Shown here: one piece after another, positions 37,163 to 48,967 of the stretch
Layout: each line of letters starts with the position of its first letter
Numbering within the stretch: position 1 is the first letter of the stretch
Origin: Brienomyrus brachyistius
Lineage: Eukaryota > Chordata > Actinopteri > Osteoglossiformes > Mormyridae
Direction: 5' to 3'
Assembly: GCF_023856365.1 (NCBI RefSeq)
Contig: NC_064539.1
Span: 27,121,493-27,185,492, forward strand
Length of the DNA: 64,000 nucleotides
Translations under genes and position numbers: made by a program
Notes under the pieces: model-generated
The model's input: the letters and a program-made list of their open reading frames with translations, nothing else
Databases searched by the model: none
Told to the model about the DNA's origin: nothing

Positions 37163-39414
37163 ATGGCTGCAGCAACATTATTCAGCATCGCATTTGTCTT
37201 CCTCTGCTGCCTGTACAGTAAGTACTCCAGTTCATTAAGGAGCTTTTTGATTGTGGAATTACTAATGAGCAAAAATAAAAGATGCATATTTAATATGATG
37301 TGATGATGTAAGAGGAAGGAAACTTGCATGACTAAATCCAGCATGTTTATGTATACAGCTTGCTACTTTTATGCAATAGACCTTTCTACCATGCTTTTAT
37401 TTCAAATCATTGCATTGTTAATTTGAGACAATGGTCATGCAAGATGCTTTAAATGGAAGGTTCTTTGAAATAACAGTGTAAATGCAAACAATAACTAAAT
37501 ACCTTCAAAGTTTACCATCTTAATTTTAATTTGAATCAAAGAAAACAATGATGATTTAACCCTTTGGTGTTTTGGGGGATCTTGTCTAATGCATAACACA
37601 CTCGTGCTGTGTAATCAAATTTCTCTATATCAACTACAGTACATGCTTTTTTTAACCTTCCATTGAAGCAAAACAGGTGTAAATGCTCCTATCAGCGACA
37701 ATCATAAGGGAACAGTTTATTATTATTACACTGTGTCTAGTGTTTTGTATAAACTAAAAAATAAAACAGGAGCTGGTATGTACAGTAAATCCCCATCCTG
37801 GTCAGATATAGTGCATCACATATAGTGTATGATATTTTAGTCAAATAGAACATAATCTTGCAGAGGTGCAGGGGACCAGAAGGTAAGGTTAGGGTTAGGG
37901 TTAGTAAACTGCAATGGGCAGTATTTATGGATGCAATAAAAGTTCTTTTCCTAGTATGATTTTCGCGTTAGAATACTCTTACAAGTATAACAGATAGTTT
38001 GCTTTTTGTTTGCAAAAAATTGCAAATCATAATTTTATGCAGGAACCCGTCAGCATCTCCTGCCTCTTGCTCTGTACTTCCAGGAATTAACTCCAGGCTT
38101 CCTGTATTAGTGGTTAGTGAAAATGGATAAACTGATGCATCTGCCATAATACATCAATTGTTTTTTACACAACCTCAATTTGCAACTTATTTTACATATT
38201 TATTTTTACTGTTTAATAGTTATGCAAGTAGGCAGGTCAACAATCTAATGATCTTACTTTCTGTCTCATTGCTACAGTAACCCAAGGACAGCTGGCTGTG
38301 GACTGCTGCCTGAAAGTCGGTGGGACCAAAATTCCCAAACATATTGTGAGAGGATACATTCGGCAGACCGGTGGTGAAGGCTGTGACATTAGCGCCGTGG
38401 TGTAAGTATCTATTTATGCTTCCCATCCATTTTCAATACCCTTCACTTACTCGATACAGGGTCACAGTGAACCAATCCCCGGAAGACAGGCACCGACAGT
38501 CCATCACAGGGTAGACAATCACACACTGTGGACAAGTTAGTGATATCGTGGGAGCAAACAGGGCTACTCAGAGGATACGGTCAGGGAAGAAGATTCAAAC
38601 TCCACAGACATAGAGTACAGCCAGGCATTGCTCAAACCCCTAGAGGTTTAGGAGTGATAGTACTGTCGAATAAACCACGGTACCACCATAGTAATTTCAT
38701 TCAATTCATTTTTGTTCCTAACACATGAAACAATTCAAGTTAGTAGTAGAGTTCAAACACTGACACAAGAAGAAGAAGAAAATCCAGAGTAGCTGGCTGG
38801 GCAGCCAACCTGTGCATGAAGGGAAGTAAGCACAGCTGGGAACAGTGAGGTAGACATCCAGTCAGCCAGCACTTAGGAAGCAGCGCAAGTACGTCCGCTG
38901 TATTTAGAGTGACCATCTCTGAAGGTCTACTGACCTCCAGCATAATAACTGACCTCCAGCATAATAACCATTCCCAAAAGGGTTCTATAATAAACTGACA
39001 TGTCTGCTACTCCATAGAAGAAAAACACTAAAAGGTGCCCTGTTTGTATTCCAGCTTCATCACCAAGAAAAACCGAAGGCTGTGTGCCCCCCCTGCTGCA
39101 TCATGGGTAGAGGATCTGATCAGCTACCTGCAGGAAAAGCGTGAAGGATGCATACAGAACAAATTCAGGGTAAATGAGATCCTAAAGAATTCTTCAATAT
39201 GTCAAAATGAATATGAAAAATTAATTAATAACTGAAAGTTAATTCATAATATAGATTATTAATACTGGTTTTGTATTTTTCCTGCCTTGTTTGTTTTGAT
39301 TGACATCTTCATGTTCTAGGTTGTGATTTATTGATTTTTATTTTATTGCTTCTGTGTTTTACAATATTTTTCCTGTTTCCCTAGGACAAATGGTGCAAGA
39401 ATTTCAAGCTGTGA
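37163..39414 (+). CDS. Six-cysteine CC chemokine of the CCL19/CCL21 clade, four exons
   Basis: Coding exons are 37163-37217, 38278-38401, 39055-39169 and 39385-39414; all junctions are GT/AG and in phase (1, 2, 0). The product is about 107 residues. It starts with a hydrophobic signal peptide (MAAATLFSIAFVFLCCLY). The mature part has DCCL, KIPKHIVRGY, a GC third cysteine, VFITKK, RLCAPP with the fourth cysteine, and a WVEDLISYLQEK helix. The tail adds two more cysteines, one near the end of exon 3 (EGCIQ) and one in exon 4 (DKWCKNF). Mammalian CCL21 also carries two extra tail cysteines, but its tail is longer and more basic, so orthology is unproven. The core resembles the gene 14 kb upstream, which suggests an old tandem duplication. 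It is predicted to be a secreted leukocyte attractant. If the last intron were retained, the frame would run to a stop at 39233-39235 with a different tail. Confidence 0.87.
38441..38695 (-). mobile_element. Degenerate SINE in intron 2 of the second chemokine gene
   Basis: Segments (acagtccatcacagggtaga, ttcaaactccacagacatag, ccacggtaccacca) match an inverted SINE. It is intronic and not part of the coding model. Confidence 0.6.
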
Positions 39415-39795
39415 ATGCTGTTGGACCTTTAAGAACCAACAATCAGGAAGTTCTTCACTTCTGCGCGGGCCGTTTACGCAGACTTCAGCTGTTTGGTCTC
39501 TGTACCTAGAATGAAAAAAGAATAATCTTTCTTTCACAGACGCACTTTTGACATTATCATTTTATCTAACATAGTTGGTGATTTTTTCTGTGTACCACAT
39601 GTTGCTGTTTGCAGTTCATTGAGATAAGACCCTACATGCTTGATATCATGACCCTACATGCTGCAAAAAATCTTGTAAGCTACAAAGCATCTAGTATATA
39701 GTTGCTTTTTTAAGACATATCGGGGGCATTTTATAGCTATTAATATCATGGATACCATTTATAATATAAATCTTATTGTATGTCTTTAATCTTAA

Positions 39796-39801
39796 AATAA
39801 A
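39796..39801 (+). terminator. Polyadenylation signal of the second chemokine gene
   Basis: AATAAA lies about 380 bp after the stop codon. A further AATAAA occurs near 39913. Either could end the transcript. Confidence 0.5.
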
Positions 39802-39999
39802 GTTCTGATTTGAATATATTTTTATATAATGACTGTGTTCTTAAGGCAGGCTAATAATAATTCTGTATTTCTGACATAAAATGAAATTTACTGTGAATTT
39901 AACTAAAACCAAATAAAGATTAAAAAACAGGTTTGTCTTTATGTTTGGTTTTCATTTTAATGCAGTTTATTTTTCTATAGTGCCTCTCACAACTGAGTC

Positions 40000-41170
40000 A
40001 CCCCAAGGCGCTTTACATGGGGGTGCTGTGATACATTACAGCAGAATGATGCAAAAGCAGGGAAAGGAAAGACAATGATAAGATAAGAAAGAAAGAAAGA
40101 AAGACAGGTGACAAATGAGGAGAGGCACTAAAAACTCCCAAGAATAGAGAAAAAATTGAAAGAATAGAGACATGCTAACATTACTGAAAAAGAAAGAGTT
40201 GGTCTGCTTCCTAAAAGCCAGCAAGGTCAAAGGTGAAGTCCATCAGTGAGTCTGTTCTCCTTGCTGGCGCATGTTCGATGGCAGACTGAAGGCTGCACCC
40301 ACAATGTTACCGTTCGTAAGTCACACCCATGACGTCACCCCTCCGTGGGACTGAAGCAGGACTCCACAACACGTGGAAAGGCAGAGAGCACGGATGGCCA
40401 GAACATGCATTGACATCAGCACCAGGTTACGGTGTTATGTCCTTTTGCGGTGTTATGTGTTAAGTTGCAGGTAAGCTGAACTGAAGTAATAGGTCTAGGA
40501 GATTTAAAGATTAGATTCGGCATCCAAAATATAGACTGTGTACAATATAAGGACCCTGTAGCAGAAGGCTTTACCACCAGTTATCACTTTATTTAGATGT
40601 GAAGTGACAAGGAAACCAGCCTTCCAGGGCCTGAGTGGACAATGCACCTTGTAGACCTGCAGTATTTCAGTTAGGTAGGCTGGTACTAGACTTTTAAGCG
40701 CTTTATATGTAAGTAGGAGAACTTTGAAGTCAGTCCTGAACCTAACCGGAAGTCAGTGCAGAGAACTAAGAGCAGGAGTTCTGTATGCAAACTTCTTCTA
40801 CCTGGTGACAAATCTAGCTGCTGCATTTTGAATACCCTGCAAGGTGTTTGATGTGCAGTGCATGCTTCCAGACAACAGAGCATTACAGTAGTCTGACCTA
40901 CTGTATACAAAGGCATGTATCAATTTCTCTGTGTCTCGAACAGTAACAAATTGTAGTAGCTGACAATGTTACATAGCAGTAGGCAGCACACTTTCCATAC
41001 TGCAACCATATGCGATTTGAATGAGAGGCTTGTATCTAAGATGAGACCTAGGTTACGGGCTGAGTTGCTGAAGGAAAAGTTCAGCCCCTTCAGAGTTGAG
41101 TGTGGAGATCAAATGCGTGCACAGAACCTCGGTTTTCTGTGCATTTAGTAATAAGCTTTTAGTGACCCAG
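40000..41170. repeat. Dispersed fish repeat block
   Basis: Contains caaggcgctttacatg, cgctttatatgtaagtagga, agtcagtgcagagaactaag and ctagctgctgcattttgaat, a common fish interspersed element. Class not assigned. Short open frames inside were not accepted as genes. Confidence 0.5.
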
Positions 41171-41828
41171 ATCTTTACTTTGTTAAAGCAGTTAGCTAAA
41201 GTGACATTGGGTTTTAATATTTCATTTTTCTGAAGTCTAAATGTCAAACAACAATGAATTTGTTTTCCAGTGTATGAATAGCCTTTTAGAAAGTGCTTAC
41301 AAATTCCTGGGATTAAATATATACGAGAAATTAACTTTGCTGCAAGCTGCAGCAGGTCCTAAAGGATGTGGCATGACGTGTCAGAAGTGTGAGAATAAGC
41401 CATTGTTTTTCTTACTAACTTTCGATGGAATTTGTCAGTAGCATGTACAGTACATGTGTCGTTGCGCTTGACAGGAACAGCACTCACGGGAAAGTGCACC
41501 CCCTTAAGTGAGATAATAATCTATCTCAGATGTATTTCGGAAATAACCACATATCAGATAAACCGTAACAATGATGTTCTCTAGGTAGAATATAAGACAC
41601 AACAGAAATTTAGTGAGTACTTTTCAAACAAAAATGCAAGGAAGGATGAATTTTGTGCTGTGAAAGTGCGCAGTGACCGTGGGGGTAAATAAGAGCCAGT
41701 TTGCTCGGATAACAATGGGGAAGGAGTCGCACTAACAGTGTGGTTTCTTACAAACTAGGAACAGTAGCTTATGAGGTATAGATCACTGCAAGACAGCCTA
41801 ATACTGGGTAGACATAGAACAATAATAT

Positions 41829-41873
41829 CCATCCATCCATTTTCCAAACCGCTTATCCTACTGGGTCGCGGGG
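41829..41873 (-). mobile_element. 45-bp SINE 3'-end fragment with intact target duplication
   Basis: Only the SINE tail end is present (ccatccatcc, then the aaccgcttatcctactggg segment). A perfect 14-bp duplication, TAGAACAATAATAT, flanks it at 41815-41828 and 41874-41887. Confidence 0.85.
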
Positions 41874-42481
41874 TAGAACAATAATATGAGGTTTTAAAAT
41901 GTTTCTCAATAAACAACTAATGCATTACGTGCAAAATATTCTTTCACATTAAATAAAACAATAAAGGAGACCTAAGTATATGATAAAGTATAAAAAAACG
42001 TAATATTAATGTATAATTAATGGATAAATAGACAAATCCTTCAAAATGACTAGGAAAAGCTAAATTAGTGCAAGAAGCACAGGGAAGGGAAACGGTTAAC
42101 CGAATAGATAAGAATGATTCTGAAGACGTTATCAAGACAAAGTTGATATTTACTGACAGGGCATAAATGAAAATAGAAAGTTTCACAAACACTGGTAGGG
42201 AAGCACAACTTCACATGGGAACAGAATAGCAAAATTCCAGCCCTGTGAAATCCCCATGGCCCACATCACTCTGGGGAACTCCAGAGTGGCGTCCAGTAAA
42301 ACTGGTATTTTAAGATGTTTGGAGAACAATAACTGAAATATATGTTTATGGTGACGACAATGCATTGTTCATTCCTACTGCTGGTATTATTTAAGCCAAA
42401 TGAAAATAAGATTCAAAAAATGTGAATTATTTGTAGCATCAGACCATGCTGTCTATAGCTATTTGCTCTCATCTATATTCT

Positions 42482-43085
42482 GTACACTGATCAGCCGTGA
42501 CATTAAAACCCCTCAGTGGGCCAAGATGTTAGCTGCAAGTTCTTTAAGTTGTGGTGTAAGTTGTGAGGTGGGGCCTCCGTGGATAGACTTGTTTGTCCAG
42601 AACATCAATCAGATCTGTGGAATTTGGGGGGTCCAAGTCAACGCCTTGAACTCTACTTTTGTGTTCTTTAAACCATCCCTGAATAATTACTCATCCAGAT
42701 GAATGCCAGGACTCTAGGCTTCTCAGCAGAACATTGCCCAGAGCATCATATACTGGCTCCGTTGGCTTGCGTTATTCCCATAAAGCATCCGGGTGCCATC
42801 TCTTTCACGGATAAACAATCCAGGCACAGGGACCTGCCCGTCCATATAATATAATAGAAAACGTGACTCATCAGACCAGGCCACCTTCTTCCAGTTCTGA
42901 TGCTCACATGCCCATTGTAGATGCTTTGAGCAGTGGAGAGTGTGAGCAATCTGACTGGGCCATGGCTATGTAGCCCCTGTGCAGTAAGCTGTGATTCACT
43001 GTGTGTTCTGACACCTTTCTATCATAGCCAGCATGAACTTTTTCAGCAACTTGTGCTACAGTAGCTCTCCTGCTGGATCAGACAA
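42482..43085 (-). pseudogene. Decayed Tc1-like transposase element
   Basis: The left end (tacactgatcagccgtgaca, then ttaaaacc) is a common fish transposon terminus. On the minus strand the frame-corrected translation includes WSDESRFLLYYMDG, typical of the region of the first catalytic Asp in Tc1-like transposases, and FIRERDGTRMLYG. Frameshifts, an internal deletion and loss of the far end make it non-functional. Confidence 0.75.
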
Positions 43086-43099
43086 GACGTTGAACTTAA

Positions 43100-46000
43100 A
43101 GGTTGCTCTGTTGTCACAGGAATGATATGTTGGTCAAGGAGAAGTCTGACGTGCTCTGAAGGTTGTGCATGCTGCTTGTCTATCTTTCCACAAACAGTTT
43201 ACAAGAGTTGGTGGAGCCCAACAGTGCCTGTGGTCTCTGAGATAAGGTTCTCATGAAGATTTTCTGGCTGCAGAGGTTGGAGTGGAATAGAGAATATTTC
43301 AAAGACAAATAACCAAAGACCCAAGAATTTGTACTTGCTTGAACGTTAATATGTTCAGCATAAGCACGTTTTAACATTGCGATGGTGACATCCTGGAGTA
43401 CATATATTTGGAAATGTATTATTTAAAAAGTGTGAAAAACAACTTCTTAATATGCATGTAATTAGTTGTCTGTATAGAGAGTGTGAATCACAACTTTTTA
43501 ATCTGCATGTATTTCAATTTCTAAGCAACAGTGACTTAACTAATACTCACATAGCACAGCACCTGCCATTTCTCTTTAGGTTATTTTTATGTTTCTGCAA
43601 TCAGACATCAGAAGTGTTTGCCTTTATGTGTCGTTTGATAGCAATATACTGGACATTCATGGCTATTTTCTTTGACTGTTACAATCATCCAACTTGAACC
43701 TATTTACTTATCAAAAATTCTCCTTGTATTTAATTTCTCCAAGAACTGCAAAAGGGGCCCAGATGCATTAGACTTTACATTCTAATATTTTATCAAATGC
43801 AACAGCCCCATCTAGTGAATGATTTTTAGCCAGTAAAATATTCAGTGCAAATCGGTGACTCTGGGAAGGATTTCCGTGAGATTTGGAGTGTGTTTGTGTG
43901 AATTTTTGCCCATTCCTCCAGAAGAGTTTACACAATACAAGTGGAACCTACTGTAAGACACAATCACAGAATTTTGTAATTCATGTAGCAGATCTTTTTA
44001 CAGTATATCAGCAAAAGCACAGACATTTTCTGCTTTGGACTTTTGGACGCTCTGCAAAACATCTCACACAATTCTACATTAGACACCACTCAAAAATTGT
44101 GCTCTACCATATTGTCGCTGTATATCGATCATTTTTGTGTTTCGGCCCTTTCATTAGGTGTATAAACTTTTGTTAATAGCTACACAAACAAAATATTGGT
44201 TCAGCATTTTCAGTTGATGGAAAACCTTACATACCCCTTCATTTTCCATATTTCTTAATAAGCAAATGTAAATTAATATTTGAATGTTCGCATATGCACT
44301 TCACTCTCACTTAAAGTCATTGGTGCCCTGAGTGTCTATTCATAGTACAAATTGTCTAAAAATTCTAACACTAAATGAAGCAGGCATGTCCTGTGCAAAA
44401 TGTGCTTGCGCAGCTGAACAATGGATTATGGGGGACAATGTCTACCCTTTGTTTTTCAGATTACGTATGTCTATACATTCATTATTAATTCCAGTGTGCA
44501 TTCAATGTGCAATTGGACAATAAATAAATGGTCTAATAACTCCTGAACTGAATGAGGCAAACATGGCCTGAAAAGTGGGCTTTGAACAGTGGACTGCGGG
44601 GGACAATGTAATGCACATGGATTTAGGTCTATAAATATTTAATAACTAGAAATGATGCTGTCAGAAGGACAGTAATGTATTCCTCAGACATCCTGGCAAC
44701 AAACCCCCAATTTATTCCCTATACCTCTCACACCTCCCAACCTCTACAATTTCTAGAAGCACTGGATAGATCAACTGGAAATGTGAAAGTTAATAAATGT
44801 ATGTTTACTCAAATATTATAGTCATGATATATATCTCTGCAACTATAGCTGTTCATTTATTGGACTACTGCACTTGCCTCCAATTTGCACAATCTTTCCC
44901 CAACAATTATGTGGTTTCCTGTATTTCTTTCTGTATGTCTGTCTATATTTTCAAATTTCATTTTTATTCTTTATCTGTCTAAACATTATATTCATTTTTT
45001 TATGATTAGCACTAGACTTGCCCACTCTGCCCCATCACCAAAGAACCCTTTTCTCAGAATGATCACGTCTTAATGATAATCTTTATGATCATACTGAATA
45101 TACTGTCATACCAAAGCACAGCGATTAGTAAGTGTAACAGTGAACATTCACTGTACAATGTTCAGACATTTTTTAAAACTTTTCACATGTTTTTATGTGT
45201 GGATGATTGTCATTGCAATAATGTGTTATGAATTAGTGTCCTAACTCCTACATTCTTTGAAAGATTAGCATATTTTCTACTGAACACAACTACAGTGTCT
45301 AGGTTTGTCTTGCTTCAATTCTGCTGCCTTCATATATTTTGAGGGTTCCGTTTTAGCATGTATCAATGTGGAACAAAGTTCATCTGGTAAAAAATGATTG
45401 TTATTTGTTGCACCATCTTGAGTTATTGAAGTAATCAGGTTTCTGGCAGGTGTGTAGATACATTATGAGAACTTTCAGGCATTACCATAGATGGCAGATA
45501 TGGTTCAACTTTCTTACCTGTATGTGCAGGTTATACCGGCCTCGTCTATGTCCCGCACTTTCATTGGCAATGGTAACCAACAAGGCCCTGTCATCCAACA
45601 CCAATTACTTGAGATTTATCTACATCTTGCTCAAGGGTATAAAAAACAATTATTACACATCTTCAGTGAATGGCTTTCCTATTTCCCACAAGGTTAAAGT
45701 TGAAATTCATCCATAAATATGGACATCTTACAGAACATACCTTGTGTCGAAATGATGCTCAGAGGAATGTAGGGACCAAATAGGAGATCAAATAAATATC
45801 TGTTTTAAGCTGACCTACTAAAACAAAACTATCCATTGCCATCATGACATAGATTCAACAGGAGTGTTATTGAAATTTATAAATCTGGGATCTCACAAAT
45901 AATATGGAACGTGAAAATCATTGAACTCTGTATTTATATTTTGAACTGACGACACAAAAAATTTACGGTTTCCATTTATCCATCCATCCATTTTCTGCAG

Positions 46001-48780
46001 AGGTGAGGCATCAGTGCTATCTACTGCACCACCTTGCCGCCCCTAATTTTATAGTTTATAATTTGAAAACATATACATGCCACAGCTGAAATTCTTCTCA
46101 GACTTCTTCACTCAGCTTAATAAATGGTTTGCCCTCTATAATGCAAACTGAAATAAGATACAAGTGGGAAGTAGTTAAAAAATAATCACAGAATACCCAT
46201 TTTAGTTGTGTTCACTCAATTCTTAATTTCCATATTATACTGATGTCATACATACATAGCATTGACAAAAGGAATAACATCGGTGCCACTTGAGAATAAG
46301 TACAAGCTGAAGGAAACGTGGTAGTAACATATAAATAAGGATAAAAAAAATAACAAATGAGATGTACAGATTTCTCCTTAAGCTTAAACATCAAGCAATT
46401 TGAGGAGCCAACAAAGATGTATGAAGCAGGTCTAGGCAGTGCATTTCTGGCCACAAGGAGGCGATCTCTCTCTTTAAAAGGCACCATTGTATACTCCTCT
46501 CATTCTGTCTCACTGCCTCAGTTGCAGCCATGCAACTGGCCCTATAACTGCCTGTCATTTCTGCTAGGGATGTACGTGAAGATGGAAAAATGTCCCAGGG
46601 CTCCAACCAAACCAGTGCAACTTCATAGGCTATACAGCATGAAGTCACTGGAAGCAAAACTAGACATTTAATCCACATTCTCCATTACCACCCAACTACA
46701 GGGAGCAAATTAAAAAAGAAATGTAAACAAGCATAAGAAACCTACAGATAATATTAGTGCAGATAGACTATGTACATCCATCTGCTTACGTGTCAATTAA
46801 ATATACATTTTTACAAAAAAAAATGTACAACCAACAGTAGTAACATTAAAATAAATTAAAATACTAACAGAATAAACACAATTAGTAAATATCTCCTCGC
46901 TTCTAGGAGATGATCTGATAAGGCTTTAAACTGATCTGAACAGAGTAAAGGAAGATTTTCTACTTGGAATGAAAGGGAAAAAAATGTATTGGACAAAATT
47001 TGCAAAAATAAATGATTTCTCCTTCAAAAAGAAACAAATGCTTTTCATCATTTTACCTTTACTCTGCTTTATCAGCTTACAAACCTTAAGGCCCATTTCA
47101 CCACCATCTGCCAGGTGAAGATAATGATTGAAGCAGAAGATTTTATACAAAATAAGCCACTTTCTCCCTAATTCTGCTCATGATGCAGATACAACGTTGT
47201 ACAGCTAAGGAGGCCTAAAGCATAGCAACTGACCCACTAAAAGTGCAACAAATTACCTTAATGGCATTTTCTCAAATTCCCAACCAGGGTACTCCTATGC
47301 TTTCATTTAGCATCTTTAACCAATGCTGTGAACTTGGCTACAACTAAACAGACACATTACATCATGATGAACAGTTACTGTGTTAGTCAATAAATAAATG
47401 CAATGCAACAAATAGGATACACGTCGTCGTCTTTGTTTCCCTTTCTACTCACAGCACTGAGGACTATGGGGTCGTGGTGCTGAAAGTCAGGCAGAGGAAC
47501 ATCCCAGAAAAACAAGTTTTTGACAGTCGAAGCAGAGCATTTGTTTTGGGAGACATGCAGACAAATTCATCCCTTTCTGAAAGTTCTGTTGTCCTTTCGA
47601 GGAACGAGAGATAGAGGACAGAGAGGGAGTAAGCAGCTGTTTATCTGGAGTTCTGATTCAAGCTGAGAGGCCGTCAAAACCCCATGTTTTACAAACATAC
47701 TTCTAGTGGAAAGTGATACACCTTCTGCAGCAGAAGCATCTCCTTCAGAGAAATGAACTCATTTATGGAACACAAACAGGAAAACGAATGCATGTTCTTC
47801 AAACCAGGCTGTGCCACTCATACATCCAGCATCAGAACTGCAGGAGGAAAGTTATACCTATTTACAGGGTGTTCAAATAGAGTGCCAGGCTGAACTGTTT
47901 ACTGAGCACATAATTGGCCAAAGGCTTAGTTATGCCGTGATTGACTGGAGACGCACATCTGGTCTATGATTCCATTTTTACTCCTTGTTTCAGTTCATAC
48001 CTTTTCCCTAATGCAACACAATTATGAAGATGCAGATCCTCTGTTCCATCAAAGTGAACCTTCTTTTAAAGTGAATGAGGCTCATTGATGCAACTTTGGC
48101 TCACTGATGCAAAAACACATCCGGAAGAACGATTACTCACTCTGGACATTTACTGTTCTTAAAATTTGTTGGGTGACTGAAATATTTTGAGCATGACTCA
48201 AATTTTGCATATAATACTTTACAGAAATATTTCCATTTTTCAAAAGCCACCAATTCTAATCCATGTTTGTTGCATTAATAACAACAATTTAACGGTGGGT
48301 AGATTTTGTAGCCGGACCTTATCCAACTTTCATACAAACTGGCATCCAGAATAACCTGGTCTCTTTGTGCTTAAAAAATAAAAATTTCCATAATGCATCA
48401 CAAACTTCCCCAGAGGCTTTTAAAAACCCAATCCTTACCACGCCATTTAAAAAGCAGAAATACAATATGTATATGGATGTGTGTGCGTGTGTGTGTGTGT
48501 GTGTATATAGGTATATATAAAAAGACCCCCCTCTCTCCAAATAGAATACTTCTGAGGGCATTCATTCAGTTGCAGTTAGGATGAAGAAAAAGTGTGTGTG
48601 AGAGTGTGAATGAACACATGTTATTCTGGATGACCCAGAACTGCCTAAACTTACTGCAGACTCTTCCAAAACCTCATGCAATCAGTAGAAGCTTGTAGAA
48701 GTTAACTGTGTCTAGATGTTGATCGATATTGGTGGAAGATGTCTTTTTCATTGCCTCCTCCTCCGCTCATCCGGTGGACC
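43100..48780. other. Stretch without coding sequence; probably includes the rusc2 3' UTR
   Basis: No coding gene was recognised. The part nearest 48,780 should be rusc2 3' UTR on the minus strand. No AATAAA was found on that strand close by; ATTAAA occurs at about 46,672-46,677. A short GT repeat lies at 48,480-48,506. Confidence 0.45.
45977..46043 (-). mobile_element. SINE with internal deletion
   Basis: The tail (ccatccatccattttc) is joined directly to the tRNA-head part (gaggcatcagtgctatctac, then tgcaccaccttgccgcccc), so the core is missing. Confidence 0.65.
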
Positions 48781-48967
48781 TCAGCGTGTGCCGCTGGGCT
48801 TCTCGGACAGCGAAGCGTAAGCGATGGGCGCTGCGTCGGTGTGATCCTCCGGTGAGTGATCCTCCCAGTCAGGTTGTGCACAAGCCATTACTCGCAGCAC
48901 GTTCCCCCGACCGAAGCTCAAGTGCCCGGGGTCTATGGCAATATGGTGATGGTGGCTCTGCATTACC
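48781..48967 (-). CDS. rusc2: rusc2 last coding exon, SH3-like domain
   Basis: It encodes [18 protein letters not shown], then GRGNVLRVM, a PDW segment and APIAYASL before the stop. The order matches the degenerate SH3 domain at the C-terminus of mammalian RUSC2. Residues around the conserved Trp (W followed by EDH) are unusual, and the stretch contains a short EDHSPEDH repeat. Acceptor is TCCTAG. Confidence 0.85.

Noticed and set aside
46357..46671. 104-codon plus-strand frame
   Set aside because: No recognised domain or splice context; it probably lies opposite the rusc2 3' UTR.
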